NCBI RefSeq assembly: GCF_014489845.1
Contig: NZ_JABURY010000018.1
Location: 1-64,000 of the forward strand
Source: Frischella japonica
GTDB lineage: Bacteria > Pseudomonadota > Gammaproteobacteria > Enterobacterales > Orbaceae
Direction: 5' to 3'
Length of the DNA stretch: 64,000 bases
Part shown: in pieces, positions 36,114 to 43,662 of the stretch
Numbering within the stretch: the first letter of the stretch is position 1
Layout: each line of letters begins with the position of its first letter
Translations under genes and position numbers: made by a program
The notes under the pieces: model-generated
Seen by the model: only the letters and a program-made list of their open reading frames with translations
The model's database searches: none
Told to the model about the DNA's origin: nothing

Positions 36114-37118
36114 ATGCGTAAACCCAAAAAATTACTTAATGATCTAAATAATGTCAGACATGAAGTCATGCAAGGACTAGTTTATGCCTATAATGGCAAA
36201 CTAACTGCAATAACAGATTACTGCGCGGTCTATGGTAATCATATACAAGCTGATCAAGTTGTTATCATTTCAGGTGGTGGTAGTGGTCATGAACCAACCT
36301 TTGCTGGTTTTGTCGGTCAAGGAGGAATAGATGGTTGTGCTCTGGGTGAAGTTTTTACATCACCTTCCCCAGACCAAATTATCGAAGTAACGAGAGCGAT
36401 AGAAAAAGGAAAAGGCGTGCTATTTTTATATGGTAACTATTCTGGAGATGGTATGAATTTTGATATTTCTGCTGAAATTTTGGCGGAAGAAAATATCGTC
36501 TCGAAAACTATTCGGGCAACCGATGATATAGCTTCTGCTCCCTTGTCAAAAATTGCTGATCGTCGTGGCGTTGCTGGAATTATGTTTTTATACAAAATTG
36601 CTGGTGCGGCTGCCCAATTAGAAAAATATAATCTTGATGATCTTTACCGTGTCGTTAATAAAGCCAATACTTATGTTCGGACTATTGGGGTCGCACTTGA
36701 TGGCTGCGCATTACCACAATCAACAAATTTTAATTTTGAATTAGCTGCTGACGAACTCGAAATTGGTATTGGTATTCATGGTGAGGCAGGATTACGTCGA
36801 CAAGCTATGACATCTAGTGATGACATCGTCGAAGAGATGATCGATCGTTTGTGTGCTGATTTACCTTTCAATAACAATGACCGTGTTTGCGTATTAATTA
36901 ATAACTTAGGCGCACTCAGCAATACCGAATTACTGATTATAACACGCAAAGTAGGTATCGAACTTGATCGCCGCGGTATGATTAGTCACGATGTGGTAGT
37001 TGGCCATTATTGTACGTCACTTGAAATGTCTGGTTTCTCAATTAGTTTATTTAAATTAGATGACGAACTACAGCACCTCTATGATCTACCTTGTCATACC
37101 CTAGGATGGAGAAAATAA
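36114..37118 (+). CDS. dhaK: Dihydroxyacetone kinase subunit DhaK
   Basis: 334 residues, the expected size of the substrate-binding subunit. GGGSGHEP (about 54-61) and GIGIHGEAG with His222, which forms a hemiaminal with the ketone substrate, are diagnostic. DhaK works with DhaL, which supplies ADP/ATP, and in E. coli also with DhaM, a PTS phosphoryl donor. Here dhaL follows with one intervening base but no dhaM is visible. The phosphorylated ketone may be dihydroxyacetone, or possibly erythrulose, given the facing galactitol-type PTS and class II aldolase. It is cytoplasmic. Confidence 0.92.
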   Translation: MRKPKKLLNDLNNVRHEVMQGLVYAYNGKLTAITDYCAVYGNHIQADQVVIISGGGSGHEPTFAGFVGQGGIDGCALGEVFTSPSPDQIIEVTRAIEKGKGVLFLYGNYSGDGMNFDISAEILAEENIVSKTIRATDDIASAPLSKIADRRGVAGIMFLYKIAGAAAQLEKYNLDDLYRVVNKANTYVRTIGVALDGCALPQSTNFNFELAADELEIGIGIHGEAGLRRQAMTSSDDIVEEMIDRLCADLPFNNNDRVCVLINNLGALSNTELLIITRKVGIELDRRGMISHDVVVGHYCTSLEMSGFSISLFKLDDELQHLYDLPCHTLGWRK

Positions 37119-37119
37119 A

Positions 37120-37749
37120 ATGAATTTATTACAAGTACGAGAAATGATGTTATTTACCGCCGAAAAAATGGTAGAAAGTGAACCTGAATTAACCGCATTA
37201 GATCAAGTGATTGGTGATGGCGATCATGGGATTGGTATGAAACGCGGATTTGCTGCTATTATCGTATTACTACAAAACCCCAATTTTAACGCTATTGATA
37301 TTGGCGATCTCTTCAATCAAATTGGCACTAAATTAATGACCAGTATGGGTGGCGCATCGGGCGCTATTTTTGGCACTTTTTTTCGAGCTGGCGGAAAAAG
37401 TATTGCCGGAACAACGGATTTTAATGCTGAAACACTATCAAAACTACTTAATGATGGTTGGCAAGCAGTCTATCAACGAGGAAATGCCAAACCCGGCGAT
37501 AAAACCATGGTTGATGCACTTGCAGCCGCAGCAAAAACAGCAACTGAACTTACTAGCGCAAAATTGACTGATGCCTTACCGAAAATTGTCGAATCTGCCA
37601 TGCAAGGTGCTGAAAATACAGCTCAAATGATAGCGGTATTTGGACGAGCAAAGAATCTAGGGGAACGATCCATTGGTCATAAAGATCCCGGTTCGGTGTC
37701 AATGGCTTTTATTCTGAAATATATGAATGACTATTTACAAACAGCATGA
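37120..37749 (+). CDS. dhaL: Dihydroxyacetone kinase subunit DhaL
   Basis: 209 residues, all-helical. The ADP-Mg binding motif IGDGDHGIGM has Asp33, Asp35 and His36, the metal ligands of DhaL. GGASGAIFGTFF and GDKTMVDAL are further conserved. It pairs with the preceding DhaK to transfer phosphate to the ketone. As no DhaM partner is visible, phosphate could come from ATP directly or from a PTS protein elsewhere. It is followed 3 bases later by a strong terminator hairpin, so the operon is dhaKL only. Confidence 0.92.
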   Translation: MNLLQVREMMLFTAEKMVESEPELTALDQVIGDGDHGIGMKRGFAAIIVLLQNPNFNAIDIGDLFNQIGTKLMTSMGGASGAIFGTFFRAGGKSIAGTTDFNAETLSKLLNDGWQAVYQRGNAKPGDKTMVDALAAAAKTATELTSAKLTDALPKIVESAMQGAENTAQMIAVFGRAKNLGERSIGHKDPGSVSMAFILKYMNDYLQTA

Positions 37750-37751
37750 CT

Positions 37752-37786
37752 CAAACAAACCGCCGCTATAATCGGCGGTTTGTTTG
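37752..37786 (+). terminator. Terminator of dhaKL
   Basis: A perfect 14-bp inverted repeat (CAAACAAACCGCCG / CGGCGGTTTGTTTG, loop 7) immediately after dhaL. It is a very stable stem, though with only a mixed T-rich arm. Confidence 0.75.
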
Positions 37787-38027
37787 CGCTAACAATTCGA
37801 ACAAAGCGATTAACTTAATCTAAAACACTATACGCAATTTGCTGATTAATTTAAGATGATTTGGCAATCTTCTTTAATCGCAATATACATTTTTTACGCG
37901 GTTAAATTGACTCATCACGTATCCAAAATAACGAAATCAACAATTTTAGCATCCATGTTATAATTTGTTTATTGAGGTTTCATGAAAAATTGCTATCAAT
38001 ATTTATCAACAGCATAACTTTAACAAA

Positions 38028-38045
38028 CCGCCGTATGATCGGCGG
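38028..38045 (-). terminator. Terminator-like hairpin of the aldolase gene
   Basis: The stem CCGCCG / CGGCGG with loop TATGAT lies 25 bases past the aldolase stop. On the minus strand it is followed by TTTGTTAAAG. It terminates the galactitol-type PTS operon. Confidence 0.6.
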
Positions 38046-38069
38046 AATGGTGATTTATTTGAAATAAAG

Positions 38070-38732
38070 CTATATTTTAAATTTAATCTGCGAAGGATAT
38101 GCCCAACTTTGCAGTTCTTCCGGTGGAAAACCGCCAGGATCTTTACCACCATTAATCAATAAAGCATGATAATAAATCTCGGCCATTTCTTCGATATAAG
38201 CCGCTTTTAATACCGCTTCATAAGGATCTTTATCAACCGCAATTGCACCATGTTTCTCCATTAATATGGCATCAGCCCGCTTAATGGGTTCAATAACACT
38301 CGTTGAAAGTTCTGGTGTCCCAGGTCTTCCATATGGCGCTACAGGAATAATACCATCTTTTAAATTTAATATTGCACACTCATAAACAACAGCTGGAATT
38401 GGTTTTGCTAATACAGCAAATGAGGTAGCAAAAATAGAATGCGTATGTGAAATAGCAAAAACATCAGGACGTGCCTTATAAATCTCCAGATGCATTAAAC
38501 ACTCACTAGTTGGTCTTAAACCTGATGCAGCCTCTATCACATTAGCATCGAGATCCATTACGACAATATCACGTACGGTTAAGAGTTTTTTATCAATGGT
38601 GGTCGGTGTAACCAGAACATAACCAGTTTGTTTATCTCGCACACTTGAATTACCGGCCTTATGTTTACATAATCCCCATTCACTTGATTTTTTAGCCATT
38701 TCAATCACAGATTGTTTTTGAATTTCTAACAT
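38070..38732 (-). CDS. Class II aldolase (FucA/AraD-like)
   Basis: 220 residues, the size of an L-fuculose-phosphate-type aldolase. Zinc ligand positions are visible: HTHS (about 96-98) and KHGAI (around residue 159), with Glu at SECLMHLE (about 79). This is the class II aldolase/epimerase (Zn) fold that splits phosphorylated sugars into DHAP or similar and an aldehyde, or epimerises them. It is the last gene of the leftward PTS operon, downstream of the regulator, and faces dhaKL. The exact sugar is unknown; L-fuculose-1-P, L-ribulose-5-P or related pentose or tetrose phosphates are possible. Confidence 0.85.
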   Translation of the reverse strand: MLEIQKQSVIEMAKKSSEWGLCKHKAGNSSVRDKQTGYVLVTPTTIDKKLLTVRDIVVMDLDANVIEAASGLRPTSECLMHLEIYKARPDVFAISHTHSIFATSFAVLAKPIPAVVYECAILNLKDGIIPVAPYGRPGTPELSTSVIEPIKRADAILMEKHGAIAVDKDPYEAVLKAAYIEEMAEIYYHALLINGGKDPGGFPPEELQSWAYPSQIKFKI

Positions 38733-38759
38733 TTTATCGCTCCTTTTTTGGCAAAATAT

Positions 38760-40871
38760 TCATTGATAGTTAGCAAATAATTTCCATATTTCATGGTTAA
38801 GTTTTGCATTTCTGATTTGCGTGGCACCATCATGTAGTTCTAATAACTCATTTAATTGCGCTAACGCCTTAAGATGCTTTTGCGGGTTATTTGTTGCTAA
38901 AACAACAATTAGATCAGCTTGCATATAACCACAAATATCGATTTTGTTTGGTAATTTGAGTAACGACATCGCCACTTGCTTTACACCATCGTCAATCCCA
39001 GCATGAGCAATAATCAAACCATCAACTAACATGATGTAGGGTTGTTCAAACTGAATTTTATGTATCATCCTTTCCAGATAATAGGGTTCAATAAATTGGT
39101 TATTTAAAAGTGGCTGAGCAGCAAATTTTAATGCTTCTTGCCATGATATATTCGCTGTTTGAGCAATTATAATATGAGATTGTTGCATCAAATCCGCTAA
39201 AGACGGTATTTCCTGCTGAGTGATACGTAAAGGATTTTCATTAACTTCATCATGATAAAGATACGTCGTTAACGCTTTTTGTAATGTCTTTCGATCTTTA
39301 ATACTACTATGTTTTTCAACAATCGACATCAACTCTTCAACTTGAATAATACTGGGATCAATACCTTGTAAAGTCCCCATAACTTGATGACGAAAAGCAA
39401 TTTTATGTAGATTATTAAGTGAAGGATTAACAATAAATAATAATTTATCGGTCGTTAAATGAGAAGTTGAAAAAACAATATCATAATAGTGTTTATATTT
39501 TTCAAATTCACGTTTAGACATAGCATCAGAAAAGTGCAATTCTGGAAGTAAAACTTGTAAAGTCAGGTAAAGATAAGTCGATACTGTTGCACTATTCTCA
39601 CAAACGACAATCGCGATTTTTTTAGTTTTGATTTGATTAATTAGTCCCTCTCGTGTTAACCAGCCACCAAATAAGACAGTAATAAAAGCAATTTCTTCAT
39701 CAGGCATCTTACCATGTAAAATTTTTTCAAATGGGGTTATCGCTTTACGTACCATTTCATGCAAATGACCAAACTCTTGCAATACAATATCGTAGACACT
39801 ATTAATATTGTTAATATGATAACGAATTCGATAATATGCTGGCTTCCAATGCTGATAAATACGTTCAATGAGTTCATTTTTATCCTGAAAAGTAATACAA
39901 CTAATCTGTTCGAAATTAACAATGACCTCAACCACACTTTCTAATAACACCGCATCAAGATGAAAATATTTGTCGGAAAGCGTTTGAATATTTGAGCTTT
40001 GTACTAAAACCGTTAAAAAAATCTGTTCATTAACATCAACAATACCAAATTTTTCAATTAACTTTTTCATCAATTGAAAATCACGACTATTGACGACTTC
40101 GCTGTAAGTTTCCGGTAGATATTCAATTTTTTTATTACTTTCAATACGGCGTAACACAAAACAGATAAAATAGGTTAATTCTTGTAACTGTTCGTCAGTA
40201 AAGACAATTTTTAATTTTTTTTCTATTTCACTAAAAACGATACCGACTTGTTCTAAATTACCTTGAGGGATAATATTAGGTTGCCGAAAAATTTTATCGG
40301 CAACAGGCATGTTAACAATGCGATGAATTAATTTAAGTAATAGATAACGTTTATCAATTTCACTGCCAGTGATTCGATAACCATTTTCACGATCATAATG
40401 AACATGTAAATGATATTGCACAATCATGATTTGCACTTTTTTTAGATCATTAATCACGGTGTTTTGACTAACGATAAGTGCCGATGATAAATGAATCAAT
40501 GACAATCTTTCGGTTCTGGTTAATAAAAAAAATAGCAATAAATGAATACGTTCATCTTCTGAATAGATATAACGTTTGCTATCAAGAAAAGCCAGGTCAT
40601 CTCGAAATCTTTCAATTACAACTTTGGGTACACTAAATTTTCCAGTTTTGAAACGTTTTATTAATTCAAGATTAGAAGATTCCAGGAAATCATTAATCTT
40701 CTTAACAGTATAACTAAGTTGCTTACGAGTTAATCCAAATTCATTTTGCAACTCTACGCCACTCATACTCGGGTTTTTTATTAATGCATTTAAAACGGCA
40801 TGAATTCTTTTATCAACCACCATATCATTATCAGCCTCTTGCTTTTGACTGATGGCAATTTGATTCGCCAT
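38760..40871 (-). CDS. PRD-containing PTS regulator (BglG/MtlR-like)
   Basis: 703 residues. The N-terminal HTH (about 20-70) contains MSGVELQNEFGLTRKQLSYTV, and a second HTH-like region lies near 110-140. Two PRD domains follow (about 190-400). Then an EIIB-Gat-like domain with IAIVVCENSATVS (Cys) and a C-terminal EIIA-2-like domain with LIIAHAGIDDG (His). PRD regulators are phosphorylated by PTS proteins to sense sugar flux. It sits inside the galactitol-type PTS operon between EIIC and the aldolase, so it controls that operon. Confidence 0.88.
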   Translation of the reverse strand: MANQIAISQKQEADNDMVVDKRIHAVLNALIKNPSMSGVELQNEFGLTRKQLSYTVKKINDFLESSNLELIKRFKTGKFSVPKVVIERFRDDLAFLDSKRYIYSEDERIHLLLFFLLTRTERLSLIHLSSALIVSQNTVINDLKKVQIMIVQYHLHVHYDRENGYRITGSEIDKRYLLLKLIHRIVNMPVADKIFRQPNIIPQGNLEQVGIVFSEIEKKLKIVFTDEQLQELTYFICFVLRRIESNKKIEYLPETYSEVVNSRDFQLMKKLIEKFGIVDVNEQIFLTVLVQSSNIQTLSDKYFHLDAVLLESVVEVIVNFEQISCITFQDKNELIERIYQHWKPAYYRIRYHINNINSVYDIVLQEFGHLHEMVRKAITPFEKILHGKMPDEEIAFITVLFGGWLTREGLINQIKTKKIAIVVCENSATVSTYLYLTLQVLLPELHFSDAMSKREFEKYKHYYDIVFSTSHLTTDKLLFIVNPSLNNLHKIAFRHQVMGTLQGIDPSIIQVEELMSIVEKHSSIKDRKTLQKALTTYLYHDEVNENPLRITQQEIPSLADLMQQSHIIIAQTANISWQEALKFAAQPLLNNQFIEPYYLERMIHKIQFEQPYIMLVDGLIIAHAGIDDGVKQVAMSLLKLPNKIDICGYMQADLIVVLATNNPQKHLKALAQLNELLELHDGATQIRNAKLNHEIWKLFANYQ

Positions 40872-40914
40872 CAGTTTTATTAACTATCCTGCCAATCATT
40901 AGCTTTATCTGCAT

Positions 40915-42288
40915 CTATTGATTGGTTTCTTGTAAATATTCTTTTCGCAATTCACGCGCATAAAACACATACCCAATACACCAATACACCGCCAAGATTA
41001 AAGGCACAAAATAACCTTGTGAGCATTGCCATATAAAGGATGAAGCATAAGTAAATACCGGTGCATCGATTGAGCTGTTTGAAATCAGTTGATTAGTTGG
41101 AATATCAATCGCTTTGGTAGCAAGTCCTAAATCTGTGATAATTGGCGCAAACTGAGTACCCACAAATAAGAAAAACGGCACACCAATAATTGCTAATATC
41201 ACCATTCTTAACGTATTGCCTTTAGTTAAAATATAAGCAGGGACAACTAGTGCAATATTAATAATACCGGCAAATGGCAATAGTTTGTTTCCTGGTAAAA
41301 TAACCGCCCAAAGCAAAGTGCAAGGAATAGCGACAATCACCGTAAACCATATTTCACTAGCCCCACCCATGAACGGCCAATCTAAACCAACAAATAATTT
41401 ACGTCCGGCAAAACGTTTATTCATATAATCACTGATCGCTTCAGAAATAGGTGATAAGGCTTGCATGAATAGTTTAGAAATCATTGGGAATAGCATTAAT
41501 GCCGTAGCCGCTTGTATGCCTAACATTAATATCGCTGCAACATCATAACCAGCAATAATGCCAAAAGTCACACCCAGTAAAAAACCTATCACATGATTTT
41601 CGGCAAAAATACCCAGTTTAGACCGTAATGTTGCTGCATCCATGGGTTTGTTTAATGCCGGGATTTTACGTAGTAAGAGGTCAAAAGGATAATAAATTGC
41701 ACTAAAAAATAACATTCTATGTGTACATGTAACGCCCGGAATTCCAGTTAATTTTTCAATTCGATGTTGGTTAATATCGCCGGAATTGAGTTCCAATATG
41801 ATTTGCAATGTGGCAACAACAAATGCCAGAATGAGTGCGATAACAGAACCTAAAATAGGGGTTACAACCGCGACAACAATGAAAGCAGTAAAAATTTTTC
41901 CCCAAACATTCCATAAGTCGGCGTTAAACGTATCGGTTTTTTTTAAGACTAGCATTAAAATATTCACGCCAACCTGTAACGGAAACATTAAAAATGCATA
42001 AGGCCATGCCCAAGAGACATTTGCCATAGTAGTCCATCCACCGTCAACAATACTGAGCTCGATGCCTGTTCGCTCCATCATAGTTTGAGCAGCCGCACCA
42101 ATAGCATCAACCATAAAGCCAATCAACATACTCATTCCAACAAATGCGACCCCTAAGGTAATTGCCGCTGAAGCACCATCTCTCAGCTTCATTCTGACCA
42201 TTAATCCAGCAATCAACATTATGAAAGGAACAAATACCGGTGCTCCTAAATTCAAAATATAATTTATGATCGTTCCAAGAAATTCCAT
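40915..42288 (-). CDS. PTS galactitol-type transporter EIIC
   Basis: About 457 residues from the ATG at 42288 (MEFLGTIINYIL), chosen because of its ribosome binding site (AGGAG, 8 bases upstream). The upstream frame to 42336 would overlap EIIB. It has about ten membrane helices with the GatC/SgcC-type features GAPVFVPFIMLIAGLMVRMKLRDG and GLDWPFMGGASEIW. It is the inner-membrane channel importing and phosphorylating a sugar or polyol. Same operon as EIIA and EIIB. Substrate not determined; galactitol or a related polyol or pentose is likely. Confidence 0.88.
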   Translation of the reverse strand: MEFLGTIINYILNLGAPVFVPFIMLIAGLMVRMKLRDGASAAITLGVAFVGMSMLIGFMVDAIGAAAQTMMERTGIELSIVDGGWTTMANVSWAWPYAFLMFPLQVGVNILMLVLKKTDTFNADLWNVWGKIFTAFIVVAVVTPILGSVIALILAFVVATLQIILELNSGDINQHRIEKLTGIPGVTCTHRMLFFSAIYYPFDLLLRKIPALNKPMDAATLRSKLGIFAENHVIGFLLGVTFGIIAGYDVAAILMLGIQAATALMLFPMISKLFMQALSPISEAISDYMNKRFAGRKLFVGLDWPFMGGASEIWFTVIVAIPCTLLWAVILPGNKLLPFAGIINIALVVPAYILTKGNTLRMVILAIIGVPFFLFVGTQFAPIITDLGLATKAIDIPTNQLISNSSIDAPVFTYASSFIWQCSQGYFVPLILAVYWCIGYVFYARELRKEYLQETNQ

Positions 42289-42298
42289 AATTAAACTC

Positions 42299-42577
42299 CT
42301 ATTTACAGGCCTCGATAATTTTTTGTAATTCAGCATCCATGTTGATTCCTGTTAGAAATGCAATTCCATTAATCACTGGGATCGGATACTGTTTTTCAAT
42401 TTTTGTTATCGCGATATATGCTGCACTATTTTTTATATGGGTATCGACTGATTTAAGATCGACGACTTCTACTTTGATATCGTCAAGATTACGTTCTTTT
42501 AATAAACGCGTAACTTTACTTGCAACAGTTTGTGATGTAGCTACGCCACTACCACAGGCAACAATAACTTTTTTCAT
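42299..42577 (-). CDS. PTS galactitol-type EIIB
   Basis: 92 residues, the expected length of a GatB/SgcB-type IIB domain. The phosphocysteine sits in VACGSGVATSQTV (Cys8). It takes phosphate from EIIA and passes it to the sugar via EIIC. Its start overlaps the EIIA stop by four bases, and the EIIC start follows 10 bases after its stop, so all three are cotranslated. It is cytoplasmic. Confidence 0.88.
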   Translation of the reverse strand: MKKVIVACGSGVATSQTVASKVTRLLKERNLDDIKVEVVDLKSVDTHIKNSAAYIAITKIEKQYPIPVINGIAFLTGINMDAELQKIIEACK

Positions 42578-43062
42578 GATGACTCCTTAAAATTTATATT
42601 TGATTTTAATAGTTTAAGAATTTCAGATGTATTTTTTGCTTGATAAAGCGACGCTAAAAAACTTGGATTAACAAAACATGACATCAATTTTTGCAGTAAA
42701 TCGATGTGTCCATTTTTTTCTATAAAGCCAAGTAAAAAAATAAAATTTGCTTTTAATACATTGTCATTATTTGCCATTTCGCACCATGGCACAGCTGATT
42801 TAACCCGGGTAACAAAGATGAAAGGTTTAATAACATGTTCAATATCAGTATGTGGCATGGCAACTACATAAGGTTCGGTCGGCAATGCTGTTGGATAGAC
42901 AGATTCTCGGTATTTAATTGCCGTCAAAAAAGAGTCTTTCACATAACCACCCTTGCTTAAAATAGGGAAAGTAAAATCAAAAAATTGATCCGCACTGTGG
43001 AAGTTTTTATCTAAAAGAACTAAATCTTTAAAAAACCATTGATTGTTAGACTCATTCTCCAT
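42574..43062 (-). CDS. PTS fructose/galactitol-type EIIA
   Basis: About 162 residues from the second in-frame Met (MENESNNQW), preferred because GGAGG lies 5 bases upstream; the ATG at 43077 is the alternative. The active-site His is in VAMPHTDIEH. The PTS_EIIA_2 fold (FFKDLVLLDKNF, MPHTD) receives phosphate from HPr. It is the first gene of the leftward galactitol-type operon; its promoter lies in the region upstream (43063-43662). Confidence 0.88.
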   Translation of the reverse strand: MENESNNQWFFKDLVLLDKNFHSADQFFDFTFPILSKGGYVKDSFLTAIKYRESVYPTALPTEPYVVAMPHTDIEHVIKPFIFVTRVKSAVPWCEMANNDNVLKANFIFLLGFIEKNGHIDLLQKLMSCFVNPSFLASLYQAKNTSEILKLLKSNINFKESS

Positions 43063-43662
43063 CTTATCCTCCATCATTAAGTAACTAGCAAATTCAAATC
43101 ATTTGATATTTGCCATAATTCAAATGAATTCAATCTAATCTGATAGGGTTGATTTTAGGGAATTAAAGAAAATGAGACTAATTGATTTGCTACCAAATAA
43201 TATCCATGGTATTGCTCATCATAGGGATGAACATAACTATATGATAAGATAATCCAATCTTATATTAGCATGCATATTTACGAATATTGTTTAAAATAAT
43301 AAACTAAGTAACGCTGCTGTATTTTGTTTGTATTGCAAAATTGACGCCATAAAAAGCATTCATTTTAAAGAGATAACATCGTATAACAATGCAGTTATCA
43401 TGATTGATGATCGGTAAATTGCCTTACCATATTTAAAAGAAAATTCATAAAGCATACCGAAAACAGGCTATCACTTTTTACTAGAAAAAAGCAGTCAGGA
43501 AAGTAGTTATTAAATGTTATAAGCATTTATTATTAATTAATCAGATAAAATAGGTGTTAATAAACACTATTATCTTTGATAATTGCGAATTGATAACACA
43601 TAAAGATAATATTGGCTGACAAATTGCCATATTTAATCTTATTATCTTCATTAAGATCAAAA
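43063..43662. other. Intergenic region between operon B and the galactitol-type PTS
   Basis: 600 bases. It separates the end of operon B from the PTS promoter. AT-rich; a small inverted repeat (GTGTTAATAAACAC near 43554) is present. I see no gene, tRNA or clear terminator. Confidence 0.45.

Larger units (their letters stand above)
37750..38069. other. Convergent intergenic region with two terminator-like hairpins
   Basis: 320 bases between dhaL and the aldolase gene. It holds the hairpins at 37752-37786 and 38028-38045, which share the sequence AACAAACCGCCG near them, consistent with a local duplication of a terminator. Nothing else was found. Confidence 0.5.

Noticed and set aside
37785-38020. 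Possible small gene between the two convergent terminators
   Set aside because: Stop codons in all frames; only AT-rich spacer with flanking hairpins.
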